Source of the DNA: a virus
DNA: 34,536 bases
Virus record (IMG/VR): IMGVR_UViG_3300033141_001396
Span: 1-34,536 of that record
Direction: 5' to 3' (one strand)
The stretch's first letter is position 1. Each line of letters starts with the position of its first letter. This document shows positions 20,853 through 27,565 of the stretch, one piece after another. A program made the position numbers and the translations under genes. The notes below the pieces were generated by a model, which had not been told where the DNA came from, ran no database searches, and saw only the letters and a program-made list of their open reading frames with translations.

Positions 20853-21550
20853 TTTTTACCCCCTTTACCGTTGATGGTTTTTATCCACTTGCTCACATCT
20901 GGCTCTACTATATTGCCGAGCTTGCCTGACCTATCCTTGGCTATGACCGTGCCCCGCGGTTGTATCAAAACGCTACGCTTTGTCTCGCCCGTGTCCTTTT
21001 CCTCATTGGCGAACATATAACCCACTATGTCCATGTACCCCGATACCTCGTAGGCGAGTTTCCCGGGTAGCGAGGGCAAGCGTGTTATACTCCCGTCCTT
21101 CTCGTCCTTGAGGTCTTGCACCAGGGCGGTCATTATCAGGTTGACGGGCAGGTCGCGGAAACTGCGTATGGTGCGGCGCATAAGCTCGGACACCCTGCCA
21201 TAGTCGGAGAGTGACGGTTGGTCGCTGTACGCCCTGGCGATGTTGGGATTTTTCTTTATCACTTCATCCATGAAGCATTTGTACGTCTCGGTGATGGAGT
21301 CGAAACACACCGTCTTGTACTTGCCGTTTTTCTTGAGTTCCTTCAGGGCGCAGCGTATGTCATCGGGGCTTTCTACCTTCACTATATCCACGTCTTTGCC
21401 CATGAGGGTCAGAGTACCCCCCTCCACGTCAAGCACGAGTACGGGCGCGGGAGCCGTGGCTAGAAGGTAGGTCTTGCCCACGCCGGCATCCCCGTATATA
21501 AGGACGTTGAGCGGGGGCATCTTTATGTCTTTAGCAGATGTTATTTTCAT
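20849..21550 (-). CDS. Sak4-like RecA-fold ATPase (single-strand annealing recombinase)
   Basis: 233 aa. Walker A GDAGVGKT at residues 20-27, strand LVLDVEGG, Walker B-like KTVCFDSITE, and a sensor region LPVNLIMTALVQDLKDE. This is the AAA_24/Sak4 group, a short RecA/Rad51-like core used by phages for annealing, usually with an SSB partner. The partner gene follows directly. Together with the Cas4-like exonuclease two genes upstream it makes a recombination module. Confidence 0.85.
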   Translation of the reverse strand: MKITSAKDIKMPPLNVLIYGDAGVGKTYLLATAPAPVLVLDVEGGTLTLMGKDVDIVKVESPDDIRCALKELKKNGKYKTVCFDSITETYKCFMDEVIKKNPNIARAYSDQPSLSDYGRVSELMRRTIRSFRDLPVNLIMTALVQDLKDEKDGSITRLPSLPGKLAYEVSGYMDIVGYMFANEEKDTGETKRSVLIQPRGTVIAKDRSGKLGNIVEPDVSKWIKTINGKGGKK

Positions 21551-21798
21551 GGCTTCTCCCTCGTTTTTATTGTTTCTACTAATTCTCTTTCCCCGCGATA
21601 TTCACGAGTCAGAGGCCAAGCTATATTCTTTAAATGCCAACGTGCTTTCAGCTTCGCCCCCCATTTAGTTGGAAAATAACCTCTTAACTTTCTACCCTTT
21701 GGCTCGTCATACCAAGGAAAATGTATGAATATCTCTACTTCATAGCCGCTCTTTCCACATTTAGTTATCTCAGCATAGGGGTCTTGTATTTTCATCAA
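21547..21798 (-). CDS. small hypothetical protein of the recombination module
   Basis: 83 aa, basic (ITKCGKSGYEVEIFIHFPWY, then GYFPTKWGAKLKARWHLKNI). It overlaps both the exonuclease and the ATPase genes by 4 bp. No family recognised with certainty; aromatic and basic residues are compatible with nucleic-acid binding. Confidence 0.55.
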   Translation of the reverse strand: MMKIQDPYAEITKCGKSGYEVEIFIHFPWYDEPKGRKLRGYFPTKWGAKLKARWHLKNIAWPLTREYRGERELVETIKTREKP

Positions 21799-22835
21799 AT
21801 TTTCCTTTCCTTAAACATCATCCGTGCCTCAGGCGTGTCCTCTACACATATACTCCTGTAGGGGCACGGCCTCAACTTAGTGCAAAGAGGCGAGGGCGCT
21901 TTGATAGGGGGTATGGAGAGTTCCATCAGCTTATATATCTGGTATAATTCTCGCCCCGCCTCCTCTATTTCCAACTCATTGAAGTAGACGACATCACGCC
22001 TGAAAAACGTGTTGCCCTTGGCATCGAGTATGTCTAGTATCTCGGCGTAATCAGCCTCGTCTAACTTGTTATCCTTTATGGCCTTGCGGTAGACCTCGGG
22101 CGTGGTGTCTATGTCTTTGCGCTTGGACAACCCGCCCTTCTTGAGTTCCTGTGGCACCGCGGGCAGCTTCTTCCTCAAGCCGTTGACTATGAACTCGCTG
22201 GGCATATTCCCCGTCTCCTGCCACCATGCCCATGAGTACCTGCGGAACTGGCGGGATAGGTGGTTCCCCGTCTCCCACCCGCCGTTGAAGGATGACAGGG
22301 TCTTGTGATCCCACAACTGGTAGTGACCGTTGCTCTTAGTCACCATGTCTATCGTGCCTCTAAACCTAGCCACTTCATCACCATCAGGCGATAGGATAGG
22401 CACGTTAAACTCGTGCTCAGTCTCCACCACGTCCAGTTTTTCATCGCCGTAGTAATGGGCGTAGTGTTCGAGCATGGACACGCAGAGTTGCAGTATGTCT
22501 TTCCAGCGTTCCCTATCCTCATCCCACACCTGCGTTGTGGAATCCACTATGAGCTGTACCTGCTTATCCCATTCATCGCACATTACAGCCTGCGCCTTGG
22601 TGAGGTTATCGCCCCGGTAGTGTGCCTCAAGACCGAGGTGTAGAATCCTGCCTAAAAACAGCTCAGGCGCTTCTATGATGGGTTCTATGTTCTGTACGTA
22701 TTTATAATCGTACAGCTGGCGGCACCTTAGGAGCGTGTCTATCATGGAGGAAGATAGAACAGGCACGGGAGGTTTTTCCTTAGGGGTACTCCTCTCTGCA
22801 ATAACGGGACCCCCCGCACCTGGACGAGCCGTCAC
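21795..22835 (-). CDS. Cas4/RecB-like PD-(D/E)xK exonuclease with Fe-S cysteines
   Basis: 346 aa. After a Pro-rich start, SSSMIDTLLRCRQLYDYKYV begins the domain. LFLGRILHLGLEAHY follows. The nuclease core has RFRGTIDMVTKS (metal Asp) and YQLWDHKTLSS (Asp/His-Lys). The end PLCTKLRPCPYRSICVED supplies three Cys which, with the Cys of LLRCRQ, would hold a 4Fe-4S cluster as in Cas4 and AddB. It should resect DNA ends for the annealing proteins. No other CRISPR component is present. Confidence 0.85.
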   Translation of the reverse strand: MTARPGAGGPVIAERSTPKEKPPVPVLSSSMIDTLLRCRQLYDYKYVQNIEPIIEAPELFLGRILHLGLEAHYRGDNLTKAQAVMCDEWDKQVQLIVDSTTQVWDEDRERWKDILQLCVSMLEHYAHYYGDEKLDVVETEHEFNVPILSPDGDEVARFRGTIDMVTKSNGHYQLWDHKTLSSFNGGWETGNHLSRQFRRYSWAWWQETGNMPSEFIVNGLRKKLPAVPQELKKGGLSKRKDIDTTPEVYRKAIKDNKLDEADYAEILDILDAKGNTFFRRDVVYFNELEIEEAGRELYQIYKLMELSIPPIKAPSPLCTKLRPCPYRSICVEDTPEARMMFKERKI

Positions 22836-23212
22836 TTCGCCACCTTCTTAACTTTGCGTTCCCAGTAGGAAGCCATCATGTCATCCTCGCGGTCTGCTAT
22901 CTCCTGGTTGGTAGGCTCTACCACTTCTCCGTATATGTCGCACAACTGCTTATCGTAGTAGTCATAGAGCCTGATTTTTTTAAACGCCCTCTCAAGTATG
23001 GTTATGGTATTAATCCTTTTCGCATAGGCCAGGTCATCATCTAAGGTGTTGAACATCTTGCAGGCGGCTTCCTTGAGTTCGACCATGAGGTCGTCAATGG
23101 TGTCATCCCATGTCTTACCCAGCTCGTTTAACTTGTACTCGCAAGCCACGCAGTAACGGAATGTCCTCGTGCTTATAGATTTGCACCCACATCTCTCACA
23201 CTCGTAAACCAT
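22832..23212 (-). CDS. zinc-finger protein with helical body
   Basis: 126 aa from the ATG at 23212 (other in-frame starts at 23218 and 23242). MVYECERCGCKSISTRTFRY then CVACEYKLNELG gives a four-Cys zinc ribbon. The rest is helical and acidic-basic mixed (TIDDLMVELKEAACKMFNTL). No family recognised. It overlaps its neighbours on both sides. Confidence 0.55.
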   Translation of the reverse strand: MVYECERCGCKSISTRTFRYCVACEYKLNELGKTWDDTIDDLMVELKEAACKMFNTLDDDLAYAKRINTITILERAFKKIRLYDYYDKQLCDIYGEVVEPTNQEIADREDDMMASYWERKVKKVAK

Positions 23213-23363
23213 TCTCATCCCCCCTTGCCTTTTCAGCCTCAAGCCAACGCCTCAACTTTTCCTCACGCTTAATCTGTGCCTTGGTGATGCGGTAACGGCG
23301 CGAGTTGTTCCAGAAGTCAGGAACTATCATCATGCCCTTTTTCGCCCTGGTGATAGTTTTCAT
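23196..23363 (-). CDS. small basic hypothetical protein
   Basis: 55 aa from the ATG at 23363, which overlaps the TGA of the zinc-ribbon gene (ATGA); the longer frame from 23393 would overlap that gene by more. MKTITRAKKGMMIVPDFWNN, then a very basic helix (ITKAQIKREEKLRRWLEAEK). Possibly nucleic-acid binding. No family recognised. Confidence 0.5.
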   Translation of the reverse strand: MKTITRAKKGMMIVPDFWNNSRRYRITKAQIKREEKLRRWLEAEKARGDENGLRV

Positions 23364-23512
23364 CTCATGCTCCCGCACACGGTACATCGCCATTTCCTGG
23401 TGTCCTTGGTATTGTTGAGTCTGTTGTGTAAGCGCTTGCCCTTGCCGTATGTCTTATCCTGAAACTCGTGCTTGCAGTCACAGGTTAAGATCGCCGTGGT
23501 CTTTTCTCTCAC
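23360..23512 (-). CDS. 50-aa phage zinc-ribbon protein
   Basis: GTG at 23512 with GGGGG five bases upstream. The core CDCKHEFQDKTYGKGKRLHN and the end RKWRCTVCG form a two-pair zinc ribbon that recurs, nearly unchanged, in many tailed phages as a small protein of unknown function. Its start overlaps the excisionase-like gene and its stop the following gene. It is short and partly hidden by overlaps. Confidence 0.7.
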   Translation of the reverse strand: MREKTTAILTCDCKHEFQDKTYGKGKRLHNRLNNTKDTRKWRCTVCGSMR

Positions 23513-23681
23513 CGTTACCCCCTAAGTCGTGTGCCGCCTTCAGCACTTCTTCCTCATCGAAGGTCACGCGCTTGCCGAACCGGTAGCACGGTACCTTGCC
23601 CATGCGGGCTAGAGTCAGTAAGTGCGTATGATGTATGCCCACTCTTGGCGCTAATTGTCTTGCTGATAGAAGATGCTTCAA
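23478..23681 (-). CDS. helix-turn-helix protein, excisionase-like
   Basis: 67 aa from TTG at 23681, preceded by AAGGAGAGAG; the longer frame from 23759 would cover the end of the Cro-like gene. LLSARQLAPRVGIHHTHLLT and VPCYRFGKRVTFDEEEVLKA match HTH_17/excisionase (MerR-like winged helix) domains. Such proteins direct excision by bending attachment-site DNA or act as early regulators. It is second in the early operon after the Cro-like gene, where excisionases are often found. Confidence 0.7.
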   Translation of the reverse strand: MKHLLSARQLAPRVGIHHTHLLTLARMGKVPCYRFGKRVTFDEEEVLKAAHDLGGNGERKDHGDLNL

Positions 23682-23701
23682 GGGCTTCTCTCTCCTTCCA
23701 C

Positions 23702-23923
23702 CTATGAAGCCTGGATAATGTCTATCAATGCGTTGCGGTAGAGGTCGCCTACCGTGCAATCAAGCTCACTCGCCATCTTCAAGACAGTCTCCCAATCGGC
23801 TATAGTCCTGCCTGTCTCATAGAAAGAAAGAAGCGTTCGGGATATTCCCAAACGCTCTGCGAGTTGAGCTTGTGTGAGACCCGCCTCTTTCCTCATCATC
23901 CTTATGCCGTTACCTACCCGCAA
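23702..23923 (-). CDS. Cro-like XRE-family regulator
   Basis: 73 aa from TTG at 23923 behind GGAGGAAT. Helix-turn-helix: GIRMMRKEAGLTQAQLAERL, then GISRTLLSFYETGRTIADWE. No C-terminal protease or dimer domain, as expected of a Cro-type repressor. First gene of the minus-strand early operon and divergent from the repressor gene; the operator/promoter region lies between them. Confidence 0.85.
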   Translation of the reverse strand: MRVGNGIRMMRKEAGLTQAQLAERLGISRTLLSFYETGRTIADWETVLKMASELDCTVGDLYRNALIDIIQAS

Positions 23924-23950
23924 AATTCCTCCTTGCGATTGCTAACGCTG

Positions 23951-24003
23951 TTCACATATCTAATATAACAAATATGTAGAGATGTGTCAACATATGTGTA
24001 GAA
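23951..24003 (-). promoter_or_regulatory. early promoter with overlapping operators
   Basis: Minus strand: TTGACA (23990-23985), 17 bp, TATATT (23967-23962): a near-perfect sigma-70 type promoter firing the early operon. Around and inside it are related half-sites CACATATCTA (23953-23962), AATATGTAGAGA (23971-23982) and ACATATGTGTAGA (23990-24002), arranged as partly inverted copies; these are likely operators for the repressor and Cro-like protein. Confidence 0.7.
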
Positions 24004-24008
24004 ATATT

Positions 24009-24037
24009 TTGCTAATCCATCAAAAAAGTAGAATAAT
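24009..24037 (+). promoter_or_regulatory. promoter of the repressor gene (leaderless transcript)
   Basis: TTGCTA (24009-24014), 17 bp, AATAAT (24032-24037). The repressor ATG at 24049 lies only 11 nt after the -10 box, and no ribosome site is present, so the mRNA would begin at or close to the start codon, as for lambda cI made from PRM. Alternating AT sequence fills the gap. Confidence 0.5.
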
Positions 24038-24048
24038 ATATATATACT

Positions 24049-24446
24049 ATGGAAAAATTCGGTGAAGTCCTCGGTAAGTTTCGGAGCCAAAAGGGACTTA
24101 CTCAAGATGATTTAAGTCGTAGAACAAAAACGAAAAACAAAAAGCCAGTTGCCCCAATTCTCGGGTTGAATCAAAAGCTCACTCCATTACCTTAAGCACG
24201 GCAGTAAGACTCATAGAGGCACTTGATTTGAACGACGAGGAAATACACCAATTCGCTCATGAGGTTTTTGGAATACCAACGCTATTTCCTGACCTCAAAG
24301 ACCCATTGCTAAATGAACTTCTAGATTTGATAAAAAGTAAAAATCGTGACCTCTTGTGGGGTTTACTTATAGGCATCCGTTCTATGGATAGAGCATCAGG
24401 GGGTGATGCCGCTGCAATAGGGCCCGCAAAAGAAGGGTTCGGTTGA
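24049..24446 (+). pseudogene. XRE-family lysogeny repressor, disrupted by a one-base frameshift
   Basis: The first 48 codons (MEKFGEVLGKFRSQKGLTQD, a helix-turn-helix N-terminus) end at TAA 24193-24195. The next frame carries a matching continuation (SRVESKAHSITLSTAVRLIE, then ALDLNDEEIHQFAHEVFGIP and a C-terminal helical part) to TGA 24444-24446. Adding one C to CCCC at 24152-24155 joins them as VAPNSRVES and gives 132 aa with a complete HTH. So this is a repressor with a lost base, by mutation or by sequencing error. The linker between helix 2 and helix 3 seems a few residues longer than usual. No RBS precedes the ATG. Confidence 0.7.
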
Positions 24447-24450
24447 CCAG

Positions 24451-24492
24451 GGCGACTCGGAAAGCTGATTCGGATGGGGTTACCGAGTCGCC
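24451..24492 (+). repeat. 10-bp perfect inverted repeat between repressor and lipoprotein genes
   Basis: GGCGACTCGG (24451-24460) and CCGAGTCGCC (24483-24492) with a 22-nt loop, 4 nt after the repressor stop and 35 nt before the lipoprotein start. There is no T-run, so it is not a standard intrinsic terminator. It may stabilise the mRNA end, or act as a regulator site controlling lipoprotein/integrase expression. Confidence 0.6.
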
Positions 24493-24527
24493 GAAAGTTA
24501 CAAGTATAGACGATTATAGGAGGAGCC

Positions 24528-24860
24528 ATGCGTAGGGTAATATTCATTTCATTAATTGCTTTGTTCTTGTTGTCTCTTATCTTCATTGGTTGCAGTTCCG
24601 GTACATCGGAACTTGAAACCAAGATTGCTGAATTAGAATCAGAGAATGAAATCTTGTGGGAACTATTAACAGATATTGCTAGAATACATGGTGGGATGCT
24701 TGCCCACCAGGACACGATTATGGAGCTTGCTTCTGATCCCGATTTAGCGAACGACGTGTGGCTTGAAGATTTCCTCACATCGATTAAAAATCTAAGTGAT
24801 TCCGTGACTGAATTGGGAGATGCTATCTATTCGAATAAACTTGAGCAACTTGAAGAATAA
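24528..24860 (+). CDS. lipoprotein in the lysogeny module, candidate superinfection-exclusion factor
   Basis: 110 aa. Lipoprotein signal: basic start, hydrophobic segment (VIFISLIALFLLSLIF) and lipobox IFIGC (Cys22). The mature part begins SSGTSELETKIAELESENEI and is an acidic coiled-coil helix followed by another helical segment. Ribosome site AGGAGG. Its stop shares a base with the integrase start. Lipoproteins between repressor and integrase in some temperate phages (Ltp of TP-J34, from memory) block DNA entry by related phages, so that role is proposed by position and topology; the sequence shows no Ltp domain. Confidence 0.75.
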   Translation: MRRVIFISLIALFLLSLIFIGCSSGTSELETKIAELESENEILWELLTDIARIHGGMLAHQDTIMELASDPDLANDVWLEDFLTSIKNLSDSVTELGDAIYSNKLEQLEE

Positions 24861-25948
24861 TGCCAGTTTATAAATACTTCCTCGCAAACGGCGACACCCG
24901 CTACATGGTGAAAGTATCCCACCGTAATACTCAGCACAAGAAGATGGGGTTTCGCACCAAGCACCAAGCCGAGGCATACGAACGCGATAAAAAGGATGCG
25001 CTGATTACCTATAAGAAAAAGCGCTGTGCCCCTTCCACCATAAAGGGCTACGAGACACAACTGCGCTTGAGAATACTGCCGGCTATAGGCAAAAAGGGCT
25101 TGGGCGGGATCACCCCCCTTGAGTTACAAACCCTCCTGGACTCCTGCCCCTCCCCGCGCCTCACCAACAAATGCAGGGTGGTCATCGGGTCTATATATAA
25201 GAGCGCCGTTGGGTGGGGGCTTACGAAGTACGATCCCACGCGCGCCCTCCACGGCCTACAGGAGAAAAAGCGGGAGATGCGGTTTCTCACCACCGGGGAA
25301 GCTCAAGCCCTCCTTTTTCACTTTTCCACTTTCGGGCCCGTCATATATTTCTACTTTACCTCCCTGGCCTTGGCAACGGGCATGAGAGTGGGAGAGTTAT
25401 TTGCCCTCGAATGGCTGGACATAGACGAGGAACATATAAGCGTCACTAAATCTTGGGGCAGTGGCAAGATGGGGCCACCCAAGGGCAAGCGCCCCCGTGA
25501 GGTCATTATCCCACCGTCCGTGTTTAAGATGCTCATGCGCTACTACCTCGAATGTGGGAGGCCGTCACCCTCGTCACCCGTTTTCCTGCGCGACAACGGC
25601 AAGCGCTTAGAGGTATGGGTATACCGCTACCAGTTGGACAAGGCTGTTAAAGCTATCGAGATGGAGCATGTGCGCCCCCACGACCTGCGCCACACCTACG
25701 CCGCCTGGTGTATCGCGGGGAACATCAACCCCAAGTTCATACAGAAGCAGTTGGGACACAGCTCAATACTCATCACTATGGACACATACGGGCATATAAT
25801 GAAGGACCTGGAGGAGCACTATATCGAGTGGGCGGAGAAACAAATCGTACCAAATCTGTACCACGGGATACCTTCAGGCTTTGAAGCCTTCCTGGAATCT
25901 GGTAATGGGAAGGTCATTTATCCAGCTAGATGGCGAGATAAAAATTAA
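24860..25948 (+). CDS. int: tyrosine integrase
   Basis: 362 aa. N-terminal arm-binding region (MPVYKYFLANGDTRYMVKVS, AP2-like) and a SAM-like core-binding region (STIKGYETQLRLRILPAIGK). The catalytic domain has Arg176 in GMRVGELFAL, a Lys near 198-210 in the beta hairpin, His274-x-x-Arg277 in HDLRHTYA, His300 in LGHSS and Tyr310 in DTYGH, so all key residues are present. It joins attP and attB. It begins in the last base of the lipoprotein gene (TAATG), so the two are coupled. After Tyr310 the tail is longer than usual (about 50 residues). Confidence 0.95.
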   Translation: MPVYKYFLANGDTRYMVKVSHRNTQHKKMGFRTKHQAEAYERDKKDALITYKKKRCAPSTIKGYETQLRLRILPAIGKKGLGGITPLELQTLLDSCPSPRLTNKCRVVIGSIYKSAVGWGLTKYDPTRALHGLQEKKREMRFLTTGEAQALLFHFSTFGPVIYFYFTSLALATGMRVGELFALEWLDIDEEHISVTKSWGSGKMGPPKGKRPREVIIPPSVFKMLMRYYLECGRPSPSSPVFLRDNGKRLEVWVYRYQLDKAVKAIEMEHVRPHDLRHTYAAWCIAGNINPKFIQKQLGHSSILITMDTYGHIMKDLEEHYIEWAEKQIVPNLYHGIPSGFEAFLESGNGKVIYPARWRDKN

Positions 25949-26119
25949 TGTGTAGATAAATTTAAAAATCCTGTAGAGGAGACAGTATCTTCTTTCCCGT
26001 ATTTTACCTACCAGGGGCTTTGTTTTCGCCCCTTATTTTCCCTGCATTTTTCGAGTTACGCGGAGAATCGGGAGACATTGCATAAAGTAATTCGTACCAT
26101 TTCTGTACCGCAAAATAAA
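25949..26119 (+). other. probable attP region
   Basis: The non-coding gap after int is the usual place of attP. It holds AT-rich stretches and a terminator-like hairpin (26013-26033). A 19-bp sequence at 26092-26110 (TCGTACCATTTCTGTACCG) matches 16 of 19 bases of one inside the int 3' end (25845-25863); these may be arm-type integrase sites. The core cannot be fixed without the host attB sequence. No tRNA-like sequence was recognised. Confidence 0.45.
26013..26040 (+). terminator. integrase terminator
   Basis: AGGGGC (26013-26018), 9-nt T-rich loop, GCCCCT (26028-26033), then TATTTTC. Six-base stem with a moderate T-run, 65 nt after the int stop. Probably the first of two stop signals for the plus-strand module. 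Confidence 0.55.
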
Positions 26120-26177
26120 CCCCGCCCTGCCGCGAGAGAAGCCCCCTGGTGGAAACGGCAAGGCGGGGGTATTTTTT
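26120..26177. terminator. bidirectional terminator between int and the late operon end
   Basis: CCCCGCC, a mismatch, and TGCCG (26120-26132) pair with CGGCA and GGCGGGG (26156-26168): 12 pairs with one C-A mismatch and a 23-nt loop. Plus-strand RNA is followed by GTATTTTTTATT; minus-strand RNA by TTTATTTTG. It would end both the int transcript and the late operon. The plus-strand T-run overlaps the stop codon of the 53-aa gene. Confidence 0.75.
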
Positions 26178-26337
26178 ATTGCAATGGTGACGGAAACAGG
26201 TAGCCTATAGCACCCATGCCTATACCCGTGATGATGGGTATGACAACCTCCGAAGGCACGTCACCCACCATGTTCATAATGGTGAGTAGTATAAGCACCA
26301 CTATCGACAGCGTGAAGGCCATTACGGTTTTATTCAT
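26176..26337 (-). CDS. 53-aa two-span membrane protein, last gene of the late operon
   Basis: ATG at 26337 behind a perfect AGGAGGTGAG. MNKTVMAFTLSIVVLILLTI forms span 1. EVVIPIITGIGMGAIGYLF forms span 2, which is glycine-rich. Both ends face the same side. It is a good holin or holin-accessory candidate by size, topology and late-operon place, although the XhlA-like protein is closer to the endolysin. The stop codon lies in the terminator. Confidence 0.7.
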   Translation of the reverse strand: MNKTVMAFTLSIVVLILLTIMNMVGDVPSEVVIPIITGIGMGAIGYLFPSPLQ

Positions 26338-26348
26338 CTTCTCACCTC

Positions 26349-26546
26349 CTAGTTATTACTAGTCATGGGCATGTATGCGTATCCCAAAAGTCTCCCGTAA
26401 GATAGAAAGCCTATATAGTTGAGCATCATCAACTGCTTGCTGAACGCGGGAGGCACTTCGTAGAACTTCTTGAACCCCACCCACATAGCTCTCAAGCGCA
26501 GGGCTGGTAGCTTATCCACGTTGGGGCCGCTTAGTTTCTCTAGCAT
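26349..26546 (-). CDS. hypothetical protein
   Basis: 65 aa from the ATG at 26546, which shares its A with the TGA of the metallophosphoesterase gene. MLEKLSGPNVDKLPALRLRA, then MWVGFKKFYEVPPAFSKQLM. No family recognised. Hydrophobic and aromatic residues are moderate; it is probably soluble or peripheral. Confidence 0.55.
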   Translation of the reverse strand: MLEKLSGPNVDKLPALRLRAMWVGFKKFYEVPPAFSKQLMMLNYIGFLSYGRLLGYAYMPMTSNN

Positions 26547-27565
26547 CAGTAATCCTTCTCGCGCTGGATATGCCAGTGTAACCATTCAGTCTCCACCTTC
26601 GATATGCCCTTTTCATCAGGATAAATTTTTAGGATTATTGCCGTTGTAGTAGGCCATATCCCCAGGCGCTTCAAGTAGGGTGTCTGCGACTGAAAAGCAC
26701 CCATCAAGAAGCCCTCGACATTCCTGTACTGCGGGATATGACACGATACGTGCCAGTGCCCCAACAGCAGAATATGGGGTTTATTTTCGGGGGTGAAATT
26801 CTCGATGGTCTTTTGCATCCTGTAGGAGCGGGCGTAGGGCTGTGACCTTCCCCCGCCGTGCATGAGGTAGAACTTTATAGGAGGCGCTCCCTTGGTTTTG
26901 AAGTCCACAAAGGCCCCGTACTCGCCCAGGTATTCTATGTCCTCACGCTTCTCCGCGACTTCCTCTAAGACGTTGTGGTTGATGGACTTGACGAAACTGT
27001 TGTCGTGGTTCCCGCCTATGAGCTTGGTGGTTATGCCCTTCTCCTGCGGATAGTTTTCAATCATGTAGTCGCGCTGGGGGTCTGCGCCCTGCAGGAACAT
27101 CTCGAATATCTGACCGTCGTAAACAGTCCCGTCACCGTCTATCGCGTCTCCCGTGTGCAGTACGGTCGTGATACCCCTGTCGGCGCACACCTTGTAGAAC
27201 TCCCTCAAGGCGGTGAGCTGTTGGTAGCGTGAGCCAAAATGGGTACAAGAGATACAGCCTATCTGGAAACAGTCACCCTTGAAGCGGTCTACCTTGACCG
27301 TATACTGTCTGTCGGTTGCCAGCTTCTCGACCTCCACGCTGTAACCACGGCGGGAGAGCTCCGCCATCATGTCTTGGTCGGGAAGGTCTTTAGCGGTTAA
27401 GGGTAAGTCCTGGGGGGCCGAGATGTTACCGTTTCTTCTCTTGCGTATCCTATCCGCTTCAGAGACACACGGGTTACTGCAATACTTCTGGTTCCAGACT
27501 TTAGGTGTGAACTCCTCACCGCATATCTTACAGCGCCTTATGGGGGCTTCTCCTTTACCGTCCAT
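26546..27565 (-). CDS. metallophosphoesterase with an N-terminal zinc ribbon
   Basis: 339 aa from the ATG at 27565, overlapping the amidase stop. An N-terminal zinc finger (CKICGEEFTPKVWNQKYCSN with a further Cys) precedes a calcineurin-like domain: CISCTHFGSRYQQ (normally DxH), LHTGDAIDGDG, IGGNHDNSF, LMHGGGRS and LGHWHVS. So GD, GNH(D), H and GHxH ligands are present, but the first metal Asp is Cys here. Such enzymes cleave phosphodiesters (nucleic acid or nucleotide). Its place after the lysis genes is unusual. Role not known: DNA repair, anti-defence nucleotide cleavage or a wall-related target. Confidence 0.85.
   Translation of the reverse strand: MDGKGEAPIRRCKICGEEFTPKVWNQKYCSNPCVSEADRIRKRRNGNISAPQDLPLTAKDLPDQDMMAELSRRGYSVEVEKLATDRQYTVKVDRFKGDCFQIGCISCTHFGSRYQQLTALREFYKVCADRGITTVLHTGDAIDGDGTVYDGQIFEMFLQGADPQRDYMIENYPQEKGITTKLIGGNHDNSFVKSINHNVLEEVAEKREDIEYLGEYGAFVDFKTKGAPPIKFYLMHGGGRSQPYARSYRMQKTIENFTPENKPHILLLGHWHVSCHIPQYRNVEGFLMGAFQSQTPYLKRLGIWPTTTAIILKIYPDEKGISKVETEWLHWHIQREKDY

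Noticed and set aside
21795-22835. Cas4 as part of a CRISPR-Cas system
   Set aside because: No other Cas gene or array; it sits with phage recombination genes, where Cas4-like exonucleases are common.
23914-24105. Minus-strand frame over the promoter region
   Set aside because: Lies across the divergent operators, is rich in AT-derived residues and has no ribosome site; the promoter explains the sequence better.
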